NCBI RefSeq assembly: GCF_000234355.1
Contig: NZ_AGQV01000015.1
Location: 1 to 46,554 of the forward strand
Reading direction: 5' to 3'
From: Gluconobacter morbifer G707
GTDB lineage: Bacteria; Pseudomonadota; Alphaproteobacteria; Acetobacterales; Acetobacteraceae
DNA length: 46,554 nt
The notes below the pieces were generated by a model. The model had not been told where the DNA came from and ran no database searches. It saw nothing but the letters and a program-made list of their open reading frames with translations. A program made the translations under genes and the position numbers. Positions 28,445 through 36,737 of the stretch are shown piece after piece; the stretch's first letter is position 1; every line of letters starts with the position of its first letter.

Positions 28445-29527
28445 TCAGTCCGCCCCGGGAGGGGTTTTCTCGTACCTGTTCCAGTGCGTTGCCAGTTCCT
28501 TCACGACCACACTCCCTACCGTATAGGCCGCATCCACGGAGGCCGGGAAACCGGAAAAACCGGTCTCGTGCGCTTCATCCGCCAGAAGCTGGGCCGCACT
28601 TTTACCGGGTGGGGGCATGTCGAAGTTGCTGGTTGTCCGCAGGATCAGAGCACGTTTCGGGTCAACCTGCCCGGCCTTGCCCTGAAGCGCCAGCGCCTGA
28701 CAGAACGCCACGTCTTCTTCCGCTGTCGTGACCAGCGTTCCCTGATTGTCCGTCCAGTACTGGACCCAGCGTTCGGCCCAGCGGTTCATTTTCGCGCCCA
28801 CCCAGAAGGTCTCGCCGGAGATCGTAATCCCCAGCATGACGCTAGGAGGTTTCAGGGCAGCGGCATATCCCCTGTAGGGAGCACGCGCGGCCTGAAGACC
28901 CGCATTATCTGGCAGAGCGACCTCTTTTGTCAGCCCATAGGCCCAGTGGACCAGTGGTGGATCAAGGGTATATTCCATGTCGCCCATGCCAGAATGAAGG
29001 GGTGGACGGGGCATCTCATCAGGGGTGCTACCCTGAACAGGGGTGAAGCCATCGGGCCATGACGACGGGATTTCCCGCGGGTCGATCAGGTGCGAAAGCC
29101 CGCCATTCACGACCCGGGGCGCCCAGACGGCTGAACCGATCGTCCCGGTATTGGGGTCCACGCCTGCAATACCAGCCAGCACGAAATAAGCGTGCCGGAG
29201 ATCGAAGCGCGGATCGAGGGCCAGCGCCGTAATCGCGGAAGCCATGTGCTCCGGTCCCTCCCCGCTGGCGATCCCCAGAACATGCAGATCCGGATTGTAA
29301 TGCATGACGTCATGGTCAGTGCCGGGAGCGGGAATGGTCTGGCCAAGCGGGAGCTTCTCGACCCAGTTCTGATATTCCCCGGCCGTATCGCCCGTATCGC
29401 GGCCGATTTCAAAGGTCGTGACAACGACGACCCGTATGGGAAGAGGCGCAGCCCGGGCGATCGGCGCATAGACGAACGCGGCACAGGCCAGGAGAGAAGA
29501 AGCACAAAGGGCTGTCAGGCGGTTCAT
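28445..29527 (-). CDS. second exported NUP-family protein
   Basis: 360 residues with a signal peptide (about 1-26, ending IARA) and no other membrane segment. It shares with the 26474-27538 protein the blocks FEIGRDTGD, ALDPRFDLRHAYFVLAGIAGVDPN, and SNFDMPPPG. Its start overlaps the stop of the adenosine deaminase gene (ATGA at 29524-29527), so both are made from one transcript. This pairing suggests that inosine made by the deaminase is the substrate or ligand. The two NUP copies are clearly diverged, so the duplication is old or one was acquired. Confidence 0.86.
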   Translation of the reverse strand: MNRLTALCASSLLACAAFVYAPIARAAPLPIRVVVVTTFEIGRDTGDTAGEYQNWVEKLPLGQTIPAPGTDHDVMHYNPDLHVLGIASGEGPEHMASAITALALDPRFDLRHAYFVLAGIAGVDPNTGTIGSAVWAPRVVNGGLSHLIDPREIPSSWPDGFTPVQGSTPDEMPRPPLHSGMGDMEYTLDPPLVHWAYGLTKEVALPDNAGLQAARAPYRGYAAALKPPSVMLGITISGETFWVGAKMNRWAERWVQYWTDNQGTLVTTAEEDVAFCQALALQGKAGQVDPKRALILRTTSNFDMPPPGKSAAQLLADEAHETGFSGFPASVDAAYTVGSVVVKELATHWNRYEKTPPGAD

Positions 29528-31086
29528 CGATACAGCATTTCATGTCGGGCAACGGTCTCGAAGGAGGCGAAGCGGGTTTCCAGAGCCCATTGCAGCCGGG
29601 CTTTCTCGCTTGTCTTCAGGAAGTCTCCACAGGTTCCGCCAGGTTGTTCCGCCAGAGACGTTGTCTGACAGGCCGCGACGCGAGTACCGACCTGGTGGTT
29701 CGCCCAGAGACTGTCTCCGGGCAGGAAGGCATATTCCAGTCCGTTGCGGGAGAGTTGCCGGATGTCCGCGTAACTCAGGTCATAGGTCTGGACGGCACGG
29801 AGATATTCCTGCGTGAGATCGCCACGGGAGACACCTTCGTCATCGGTGGACAGCGCCAGCGGCACGCCCGCCCGGCGATACAGGTTGAAGGGATGGTCCG
29901 CGCCCTTGACGCCGAGGATCTCGTCATTGCTCGTCAGGTTGATCTCCACCATGACATGCTGACGCGCCATGATGTCCAGCAGGGCTGGTGGGTCATCCTC
30001 CAGAGCGACATCCACGCCATGGCCAATCCGCAGGGCACCGGCCGTCCGGACGGCTTCGCGGATGTGATGGCGCAGACCATCGGTCGGGACCAGGCCGGTC
30101 GTCAGTTCTCCGGCATGCAGGCTGAGTTTCACGCCGGGATAAACGCCGTTCAGCCACTGGAACATACGCATGTGCAGGTCGTAGTCCCGCATGGCGACCG
30201 GGTTGTCTTCCGGCGCGACGATGTTGAGGCCGACGAAGCGGGCATCCGCCCGGACGGTTGCATAACCGGCGTCGAGCTGTGCGTAAACGGCATGCGGAGG
30301 AAGAGTCCGCAGGGTCTGGAACAGGTAGCGGGTCGTCACGTCGCAGCCGGGATGGGCCTGCGACGTTCCGCATTTCAGGACGGCCTGCGCCTGTGCCTCC
30401 ATGGCGTCCGTTTCCGCCCGTGCCTTCTGTACCAGAGCCGGGATTTCAGGGGCGAGTGCCTGATGAGCGGCCGGGAAACCGTCACCCTGCAGGGGGTGGC
30501 GGAACCCTGCGCCGATCATCGGGCCGATCCCGGGGGAGACCATCAGTTCCAGATAGGTCACATGATCCCGCGCGGCACGATCCCGGGCTTCAGCTAGCAT
30601 GTCACCGGCATGGGGGGTGTCCATTACATCAAAACGGCGGAAGGCAGAAAAGAAATGATCGTGGCCCGAGGCGTCATCGGGCGTGGGAACAAATGCACGC
30701 ATGGACATGGCATCCACGAGCCGGTTTTCCACGTCCGCCTGTCCTGCGAGGGCAGTAGCTGGAAGTTCACCGGTATGTGGATGCGGGCAGGCCCGGTCCA
30801 GAATGCGCTGTTGCGTGACGGAAACGCACAGATTGTCCCGCGCTGCCCAGTCGAGCATGTTTTCCGCGTAAACCGCTCCGGCCAGATGGTTGTGCAGATC
30901 CGCCCCCTTGGGGAAAGCGCGGAGGAACAGCCCTAGGCGGACGGGATCCTGCCGGACATGCTGGTAGACCTGCTCGATGGTCGGAGGAGCCGGGAACTGT
31001 GGTGGCGTCTGCGCCAGGGCAGGCGTAGCCGACAGGAAACATGCCAGGGCCACGGGAAAGAAAGGGAAAGATCCGGAACATTGCAT
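29524..31086 (-). CDS. exported adenosine deaminase family protein
   Basis: 520 residues from the chosen ATG. A signal peptide (1-25, ending PALA) precedes an amidohydrolase domain. Metal ligands are visible: HxH in ADLHNHLAG, His in LSLHAGEL with the catalytic Glu, then GHGVDV and the Asp pair in STDDEGVS. An insertion near residues 70-130 contains several Cys (DNLCV, DRACPH) that could form disulfides in the periplasm. The larger size and export resemble the growth-factor-type adenosine deaminases rather than cytosolic Add. A GTG start 54 bases upstream is possible, but the ATG gives a better signal peptide. Expected reaction: adenosine to inosine and ammonia in the periplasm. Confidence 0.88.
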   Translation of the reverse strand: MQCSGSFPFFPVALACFLSATPALAQTPPQFPAPPTIEQVYQHVRQDPVRLGLFLRAFPKGADLHNHLAGAVYAENMLDWAARDNLCVSVTQQRILDRACPHPHTGELPATALAGQADVENRLVDAMSMRAFVPTPDDASGHDHFFSAFRRFDVMDTPHAGDMLAEARDRAARDHVTYLELMVSPGIGPMIGAGFRHPLQGDGFPAAHQALAPEIPALVQKARAETDAMEAQAQAVLKCGTSQAHPGCDVTTRYLFQTLRTLPPHAVYAQLDAGYATVRADARFVGLNIVAPEDNPVAMRDYDLHMRMFQWLNGVYPGVKLSLHAGELTTGLVPTDGLRHHIREAVRTAGALRIGHGVDVALEDDPPALLDIMARQHVMVEINLTSNDEILGVKGADHPFNLYRRAGVPLALSTDDEGVSRGDLTQEYLRAVQTYDLSYADIRQLSRNGLEYAFLPGDSLWANHQVGTRVAACQTTSLAEQPGGTCGDFLKTSEKARLQWALETRFASFETVARHEMLYR

Positions 31087-31160
31087 AAGCGAACGATGCC
31101 GCTCCCTCCGGTGACTGGCAAGAGAATTTCGAACCGTCACGAACGGGTAGGTCCGCCCTC

Positions 31161-31808
31161 TCAGAACTGATCCGTCAGAAGGGTCCGCGTTTCGGTTCCG
31201 GTGCTGATGGTCCCGGTCTCGCTTCCACTGCCCTCCGGGCTGATCTGTACGTTCGGACAGGAGGATGAACTCTCCCGGGTCTGAACGGAAACCTGCACGC
31301 TCATCTGTGCTCGCATGGTTTCGTTCATGACGCTGGCCGGTTCGGAGGATGACGGACTGTCCTGTAGCGCATGCGTCGGTTGCAGGGCCTGGGCCTGAAG
31401 GGCGGCAATGGCGGACGCGGAAAAAGCCGCCGCACCCGCCTGAAGCCGGGTCATCACTCTGTCCTGAAGGTACCTCGCCAGTCCCTGTACGGCGGAAGGA
31501 TGGCTGGCATGACCGTTCTGCGTGGCTGTTGTGCCGAGACTGCCGGACAAAGCGGCCTGCCGGGTGACGGTTCTGCGGGTTTCGATAACCCTGCCGGACA
31601 GGGCTGGACCATAAAACGTACAGGCGACGGTCCAGGTGGCGGTTCCCTCTACACTTCCACGAATGTCCAGGATGTCATTCCCGCCGGAGGCCGGCAGCGG
31701 ACTGCCCGTTTCTCCTACTTTCGCGGCCTGTATGTCTGTTTCCGGAATGGCAGCAGGCGTTTTCACGGTGGGAAAGAGTATGATGCCATAATTTGTGGAA
31801 ACAGTCAT
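31161..31808 (-). CDS. conserved hypothetical protein
   Basis: 215 residues with no recognised family, signal peptide or membrane segment. The N-terminal part has beta-rich sequence (TATWTVACTFYGP), the middle has an Ala/Gln-rich helix (AFSASAIAALQAQALQ), and the C-terminus is Ser/Thr/Glu-rich (SGSETGTISTGTETRT). GGAAGGAA upstream of the ATG at 31808 supports the start. It stands alone downstream of a divergent region shared with queG and before the adenosine deaminase gene with a 74-base gap. The low-complexity tail recalls the 83-residue protein at 21270, but I see no real homology. Confidence 0.65.
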   Translation of the reverse strand: MTVSTNYGIILFPTVKTPAAIPETDIQAAKVGETGSPLPASGGNDILDIRGSVEGTATWTVACTFYGPALSGRVIETRRTVTRQAALSGSLGTTATQNGHASHPSAVQGLARYLQDRVMTRLQAGAAAFSASAIAALQAQALQPTHALQDSPSSSEPASVMNETMRAQMSVQVSVQTRESSSSCPNVQISPEGSGSETGTISTGTETRTLLTDQF

Positions 31809-31950
31809 GACATTCCTTCCCGGCAATAGAAGCGAATCGACCTTACTGTTACAAAGGTAAAAAGGGTCTTAATGGTTCGGACCAAACTTCTGGTGCATTC
31901 TGCAGGGAATGTCATAGACTGCGCCGAATTTCCAACAGCCTGTGATCTGC

Positions 31951-33018
31951 ATGTCCTCCAGCGCCAAGTCTTCTGCGACGACCCGGTCTTTCCTGGAAGA
32001 CCGGATTGCAGAACAGGCCCGTCGTCTCGGCTTCGATGCCGTCGGATTCTGCGAAGCCCGTCTTGATCCGGAAATAGAGAAGACACTGCGGGTGTTCGTG
32101 GGAGATGGCCATCACGGCACGATGGAGTGGATGGAAACACGCATCGAGCAACGTGCACAGCCCAGAGTACTCTGGCCGGAGGTCAGGAGCATCATCGTGC
32201 TGGGCGTGTCCTATGCTCCGGCGGACAACGCGCTGGAAACGCTCGGTAATCCCGATTGCGGCAATATTTCCGTCTATGCCCGTAACCGGGATTACCATGA
32301 TGTCATCAAGGGGATGCTCAAGCATCTCGCCCAGTTTGTCGTGAAGCTGGGAGATAACGATACACAGGTGAAGGTTTTCGTGGATACCGCACCGGTTTCA
32401 GAGCGGGCGCTGGCGGAAAAGGCGCAGCTTGGCTGGACAGGGAAGCATACCTGCCTGGTCTCCCGGACGCAGGGATCATGGCTGCTTCTGGGAGAGATCT
32501 ACACGACGCTGGACCTTCGTCCGTCTGCACCACAAGGCGGAAGTTGCGGGACCTGCTCGCGCTGTCTGACCGCCTGCCCGACGGAAGCGTTTCTGGGGCC
32601 GTACCAGATGGATGCCCGGCGGTGCATTTCCTATCTGACGATCGAACACAAGGGACCGATCCCGCATGAGCTGCGAGAGAAGGTGGGCAATCGCATCTAC
32701 GGATGCGATGACTGTCTGGCCGTCTGCCCATGGAACCGGTTTGCTGCGGCCTCACGGCATATCAAGATGCAGCCGAGACCGGAACTGGTGGCGCCAAAGC
32801 TGGATGAATTGGCCGCGCTGGACGATGCAGCCTTTCGCAGGTTGTTCTCGGGGTCACCTGTCAAACGGATCGGACGGGACCGGTTTGTGCGCAATGTGCT
32901 GATCGCGATCGGCAATTCCGGAGACCGGGCGCTCGCCCCGTCCGCGCGGGCGCTACTGGCAGATGCCGATGAGGATGTTGCGGAGACCGCACGATGGGCA
33001 CTGGAGAAACTGATATGA
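31951..33018 (+). CDS. queG: epoxyqueuosine reductase
   Basis: Cobalamin-dependent reduction of epoxyqueuosine to queuosine in tRNA, the last step of the pathway. 355 residues. The N-terminal B12-binding part includes GHHGTMEWM and VDTAPVSERALAEKAQLGW. The two 4Fe-4S clusters are bound by CGTCSRCLTACP and CDDCLAVCPW with the preceding cysteine pattern. The C-terminus has a short HEAT-like repeat region. The ATG at 31951 is chosen over an in-frame GTG 9 bases upstream; the difference is small. The stop overlaps the next gene by ATGA. Its partners queA and tgt lie about 6 kb upstream. Confidence 0.96.
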   Translation: MSSSAKSSATTRSFLEDRIAEQARRLGFDAVGFCEARLDPEIEKTLRVFVGDGHHGTMEWMETRIEQRAQPRVLWPEVRSIIVLGVSYAPADNALETLGNPDCGNISVYARNRDYHDVIKGMLKHLAQFVVKLGDNDTQVKVFVDTAPVSERALAEKAQLGWTGKHTCLVSRTQGSWLLLGEIYTTLDLRPSAPQGGSCGTCSRCLTACPTEAFLGPYQMDARRCISYLTIEHKGPIPHELREKVGNRIYGCDDCLAVCPWNRFAAASRHIKMQPRPELVAPKLDELAALDDAAFRRLFSGSPVKRIGRDRFVRNVLIAIGNSGDRALAPSARALLADADEDVAETARWALEKLI

Positions 33019-33242
33019 GCGATCTGGTCAAACGCAGCATTTCCCTTCTGGGACATCGGACGTCCATTGCGCTGGAACCGGAGTTCTGGGCAGTGCTGGA
33101 CGACATGACACGCCAGCGGCGGCAGAATTTCGCCGCATTCATTGCGTTCATCGATTCCAGCCGACCGCCCGAACGGCCGCTGGCATCTGCGTTGCGGGTC
33201 GCGGCCCTGCACCATGCCAGCCAGCAGCTCCCGGAGGCATAG
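33015..33242 (+). CDS. ribbon-helix-helix domain protein
   Basis: 75-residue protein resembling the RHH_4 family. VKRSISLLGHRTSIALEPEFW gives the N-terminal strand and first helix, and RRQNFAAFIAFID the second. Such proteins bind DNA as dimers, though many small family members in alphaproteobacteria are uncharacterised. It overlaps the queG stop (ATGA at 33015-33018), so it is co-translated; a role in controlling queG or another gene is not proven. Its stop is 3 bases from the stop of the convergent membrane-protein gene. Confidence 0.85.
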   Translation: MSDLVKRSISLLGHRTSIALEPEFWAVLDDMTRQRRQNFAAFIAFIDSSRPPERPLASALRVAALHHASQQLPEA

Positions 33243-33245
33243 GTA

Positions 33246-33596
33246 TCAGGCTGCCTTGTCTTCCTTGCTGGCGGCTGGGAGGCCCATCCATTCCGGATGG
33301 CGGTTCTGGACCCAGAGGAGTGTCCGATCCAGAAACTTCCGGAAAAGCGGAATGTCCTGCGCCAGAAGAATCACCCCGACAGGCAGCATCCAGATCCCCA
33401 GGATGGGCAGGATCGAAAGACAGCCTCCGATCAGAAACAGGACACCGGCGGGAATGCGGACCCATTTCCTGTCCGGACGCCGGAGCCAGTTCAGGGTTTT
33501 CTGAAGCCACTCCGGCAGGCGACCGATCAGGAGGTCCATGCGTTCATCCATGGTGCGGGGCATTTCTGGGGTCTGTGCGGGTAGCTGGTCTGTCAT
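33246..33596 (-). CDS. small inner-membrane protein
   Basis: 116 residues. An amphipathic N-terminal region (DERMDLLIGRLPEWLQKTLNWLRR) precedes two hydrophobic segments (IPAGVLFLIGGCLSILPIL and MLPVGVILLAQDIPLF). A basic C-terminus ends with LLWVQNRHPEW. The topology resembles small conserved alphaproteobacterial proteins of unknown role. The ATG at 33596 has AAAGGA 6 bases upstream; a much longer frame above it is not credible because it crosses the divergent intergenic region. Confidence 0.75.
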   Translation of the reverse strand: MTDQLPAQTPEMPRTMDERMDLLIGRLPEWLQKTLNWLRRPDRKWVRIPAGVLFLIGGCLSILPILGIWMLPVGVILLAQDIPLFRKFLDRTLLWVQNRHPEWMGLPAASKEDKAA

Positions 33597-33776
33597 GAAA
33601 AGTCCTTTCTGGTGCAGTGTCCTGCGGAATGAGAACGACGTGTCGAGACTGGAAAGCGCCAGACAGGCCCTGGAGTTTGCCGCCAGTTCCTTGCGGAAGA
33701 AGGATGTTGAGCAGAATGTACCATATCTGTCCGATCTGTCATTTGCCCGCTTATCACCGCGTGCTAGGTTGAAGAT

Positions 33777-34607
33777 ATGGCTATCTGGGGCAAGATGTTC
33801 GGTGGGGTTGCTGGCTTTGCGGTTGGCGGTCCGTTTGGGGCACTGATGGGAGCGGCCCTCGGGCACGCGGCCGATAACGGATCGCTGCTCAAACCATCCA
33901 CGGGAGGGTGGAGCGAGCGTTTTCCGTCACGCGGCCGACCAGACCCCAACAGCGCGGCGTTCTTCGGTGCGGCGAAGATTGCCGCAGCACTCGGCAAGCG
34001 GGACCAGCTTTACGCCATCGGACTGGTGGCCCTTTCCGCCAAGCTGGCGAAGATCGATGGCCCCGTGAACCGACAGGAAATCAATGCCTTCAAGGCCTGC
34101 TTCCAGTTTCCGCCGGACAATACGAAAGAGGTCGGCATGCTGTTCGATCGCGCGCGCGATCGGACGGACGATTACGAGATGTATGCCCGTGAAATGGGCA
34201 AGGCTTACGGGGACAACAAAGCGCCACTGGAAAACCTGATGGTGGCGCTTTTCCGTATTGCACGTGCGGATGCGGGACCGGATCGGGAACTGCATCCGGC
34301 CGAGGTGACCTTCCTCAAGCGTGTACATGTGGCGTTCGGCCTGCCGCCCGGCGCTTGGGACCGTGCGCAGAGCGGCAATGCCCGCGCGGCCAGCAGCAAT
34401 GAACCCGATGCCTATCGCGTTCTGGGCATCGCCAGCACCGCGACCGACAAGGAGATCCGTGTACGCTGGCGGATGCTGATTCGTGAACACCACCCGGATG
34501 TTCTGGCACAGAAGCCGATGACGGAGCGCGAACGCCAGCGTGCGCAGGACCGGGTAGCCCGCATCAACGCGGCCTGGGACCGCATCAAACGTGACCGGCA
34601 ACTCTGA
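33777..34607 (+). CDS. djlA: TerB/DnaJ domain protein (DjlA-like co-chaperone)
   Basis: 276 residues. A Gly/Ala-rich hydrophobic N-terminus (FGGVAGFAVGGPFGALMGAA) may be a membrane anchor. Residues about 60-185 are a TerB-like helical domain (LVALSAKLAKIDGPVNRQE, FRIARADAG). The last 75 residues are a J domain with the key HPD tripeptide in REHHPDVLA. The order anchor-TerB-J matches DjlA of proteobacteria, a membrane DnaK co-chaperone. It is transcribed with the following membrane-protein gene, which overlaps its end by 17 bases. Confidence 0.88.
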   Translation: MAIWGKMFGGVAGFAVGGPFGALMGAALGHAADNGSLLKPSTGGWSERFPSRGRPDPNSAAFFGAAKIAAALGKRDQLYAIGLVALSAKLAKIDGPVNRQEINAFKACFQFPPDNTKEVGMLFDRARDRTDDYEMYAREMGKAYGDNKAPLENLMVALFRIARADAGPDRELHPAEVTFLKRVHVAFGLPPGAWDRAQSGNARAASSNEPDAYRVLGIASTATDKEIRVRWRMLIREHHPDVLAQKPMTERERQRAQDRVARINAAWDRIKRDRQL

Positions 34608-35082
34608 AGACAGCTTTCCCACCGTAAAGCCTTTCGCACCCCTGCCCTCCTGGCGCTACGCCTTCAAATATGCAGGGGCCATCGGGATCGTTTCCGCGAT
34701 TGTCGTGGAATCGGAACTGCTGGCGGTCCCGCAGGGCCGGCCCGGATTTTTCCTGCCGCAATGGATCGCCCTGACCATTTTCCTCGGGACCCTGTTCATC
34801 GTACCGTATGCGCTGTGTGTCCGTCATGCGCAGCACTATCCGGTCAGGATGATTTACTGGATTTTCTGGGGAATGGCGGGGGGGGTCGTAGGGCCTATCC
34901 TGTTCATCGCAATCGTGGAACTGCTGGTCTCCGGGGTTGCGCTGGATGACAGCACGAGTTTTCTCCAGCTTCTGCCCAGTCTGGAGGAAACTTTCGATTC
35001 CACGCTGCTGTTGGCGCTGCTGCTCGCGGGCGTCAGTATTCCTCTTGGCGCACTGGGCGGTCTGCTGATCTGGTTCCTCTGA
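34591..35082 (+). CDS. hypothetical four-helix membrane protein
   Basis: 163 residues. Four hydrophobic segments are visible (YAGAIGIVSAIVVES, IALTIFLGTLFIVPYAL, IYWIFWGMAGGVVGPILFIAI, and LLALLLAGVSIPLGALGGLL). No family is recognised. The start is a GTG overlapping the djlA-like gene by 17 bases, which suggests coupled expression. An acidic loop between the third and fourth segment (DDSTSFLQLLPSLEETFD) is the only polar stretch of note. Confidence 0.72.
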   Translation: MTGNSEDSFPTVKPFAPLPSWRYAFKYAGAIGIVSAIVVESELLAVPQGRPGFFLPQWIALTIFLGTLFIVPYALCVRHAQHYPVRMIYWIFWGMAGGVVGPILFIAIVELLVSGVALDDSTSFLQLLPSLEETFDSTLLLALLLAGVSIPLGALGGLLIWFL

Positions 35083-35113
35083 TCCACCATCAGTGAAACA
35101 ACGGACAGGACGA

Positions 35114-35144
35114 GGGCGCCGGCTCCCGGATGGAAGCGGCGCCC
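35114..35144. terminator. hairpin between convergent genes
   Basis: GGGCGCC at 35114-35120 pairs perfectly with GGCGCCC at 35138-35144, and inner GCT/AGC add three pairs after a bulge. It lies between the convergent membrane-protein and polyol reductase genes. The tail has only TT, so termination may be partial. Confidence 0.55.
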
Positions 35145-35154
35145 TTACAGATGT

Positions 35155-36612
35155 TCAGGCCGGAATGGCGGCCTTGACACCCTTTTCGCGGATGACCTTG
35201 CGCAGTGCGATCACTTTGCGGTCCAGTTCCGACGTATCGAGATCACGCCACGCATCGAAAGCCGGCAGTTTGAGCGCACTTTCGTAATCATCTGCCTTGG
35301 CCAGTTTCTGCTGGGCCGGACCGTAAGTGGGTTCGGACGATTCATAGGTATGGCCTTTCTCGTCCCGCCCACGCAGCATTTCGAGATAGGACGCGATACC
35401 GAAAGCGATTCGTGACAGATTGCGTTTCCCCTCGATGGCCTTGCGCACCGTTTCCGTCCAGAACACCTGGATTTTGGAGGCGCCACCGCTGGCGATGCGC
35501 AGCGTCTGATCCGCCATGGCAGCGTTGGAGAAACGGCTGATCACGCTGTCACGGTATTTTTCCAGCGTCATGCCCGCGGGAGCCTTCAGGGTGGGGATCA
35601 CGTCCCTGTTCAGGAAGTTTTCCAGATTGCGGCGCAGATCACTGTCCTGCACGGCCTGATCGACATTTTCGTATCCGACCAGAATGGCGGGGAAGCAGAG
35701 CATGATATGCCCGGCATTCAGCATCCTGACCTTGACCTGCTCCCAGTCCGTGACGTCATCCACAAACTGCACGCCGGCCTTTTCCAGCGGCGGCCGACCG
35801 TCCGCGAAACGGTCTTCGAGAACCCACTGGTGGAAATCCTCCGCGACGAGCGGGATGTCATCGTCGAGACCGCTTTTTTCGTTCAGTTTACGGGCAATGT
35901 CCGGGGTTACGGTCGGGGTGATGCGGTCCACCATCCCGTTCGGGAAGGTCGCGTTCTCTTCGATCCACCGGGCCAGTTCCGGATCGCGCGCTTTCGCGTA
36001 ACCGAGGAAAGCCTTGCGGGCGACATTGCCGTTATGACGCAGGTTATCACAGGACATGATGGTGAACGCCTTGCCACCCGCCTCCCGCCGGCGACGAAGA
36101 CCTTCCACCACATAGCCGAACACGGTTTCCGGGTTCTCCGGATTTTTGAGATCCTTCTGGACGGCTTCGTCTTTCAGATCGAACTCGCCGGTTCTCTCGT
36201 CAATGTTATAGCCACCTTCCGTGATGGTCATGGAGACGATGCGAATAGCGGGATCGGCCAGATGGGTCAGTACCTTCTGCGGATCGGCCGGCGCCAGGTG
36301 ATAGTCGCGGAGCGCACCGATGACGCGGACGTCACTTTTCCCGGATGGTGTCGTTTCCGTCAGGGAATAGAGGCAGTCCTGTTTGACGAATTCTTCTGCT
36401 TTCCGGCGGGAGCGATCACCAGACGTGAGCCCGACGCCAATGATGGCCCAGTCCGGAGCATGCACCAGGATCTGCTCCACATAGAAGGCTTCATGGGCCC
36501 GGAAGAAATTCCCGACGCCGAAATGCACGATCCCCGGTCTGATCCCGTCAATGTCGTATGGAGGAGCCTGGACATCTGCGGGCAGAGATTTGAGGGTTTC
36601 GCGCGTGATCAT
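35155..36612 (-). CDS. NAD(P)-dependent polyol dehydrogenase / ketose reductase (mannitol dehydrogenase family)
   Basis: Cytosolic oxidoreductase of 485 residues in the long-chain mannitol dehydrogenase family. The N-terminal cofactor domain starts VHFGVGNFFRAHEA. The catalytic lysine region is NGMVDRITP, followed by VAEDFHQWVLED and a helical C-terminal domain (MLNAGH). The length equals that of the Gluconobacter NADPH-dependent sorbose reductase and related fructose reductases/mannitol dehydrogenases, so L-sorbose or D-fructose reduction is the likely reaction. I cannot tell the two apart by eye. GGAG lies 7 bases before the ATG. A near-consensus promoter with an inverted repeat lies about 60 bases upstream. 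Confidence 0.93.
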   Translation of the reverse strand: MITRETLKSLPADVQAPPYDIDGIRPGIVHFGVGNFFRAHEAFYVEQILVHAPDWAIIGVGLTSGDRSRRKAEEFVKQDCLYSLTETTPSGKSDVRVIGALRDYHLAPADPQKVLTHLADPAIRIVSMTITEGGYNIDERTGEFDLKDEAVQKDLKNPENPETVFGYVVEGLRRRREAGGKAFTIMSCDNLRHNGNVARKAFLGYAKARDPELARWIEENATFPNGMVDRITPTVTPDIARKLNEKSGLDDDIPLVAEDFHQWVLEDRFADGRPPLEKAGVQFVDDVTDWEQVKVRMLNAGHIMLCFPAILVGYENVDQAVQDSDLRRNLENFLNRDVIPTLKAPAGMTLEKYRDSVISRFSNAAMADQTLRIASGGASKIQVFWTETVRKAIEGKRNLSRIAFGIASYLEMLRGRDEKGHTYESSEPTYGPAQQKLAKADDYESALKLPAFDAWRDLDTSELDRKVIALRKVIREKGVKAAIPA

Positions 36613-36673
36613 GAAGATCTCCGTTATTGCTGGCGGGTCACTGACGGGGACCGCGATTGCCGGGCATGTTGCC

Positions 36674-36704
36674 ATTATATCACAAATTCAACGTGCATTG
36701 TGAA
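36674..36704 (-). promoter_or_regulatory. promoter and candidate operator of the polyol reductase gene
   Basis: On the minus strand a perfect TATAAT (36674-36679) is extended by TGA upstream (TGn type). TTCACA (36699-36704) lies 19 bases further up as a long-spaced -35. Between and over them, TCACAA and TTGTGA form a perfect 6-bp inverted repeat with a 12-base spacer (36680-36703). This fits a repressor or activator site over the promoter. The leader to the ATG is about 55 bases. Confidence 0.55.
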
Positions 36705-36737
36705 ACCGGGTTGCCTTCGGGGACAGACGCGTCTTCG

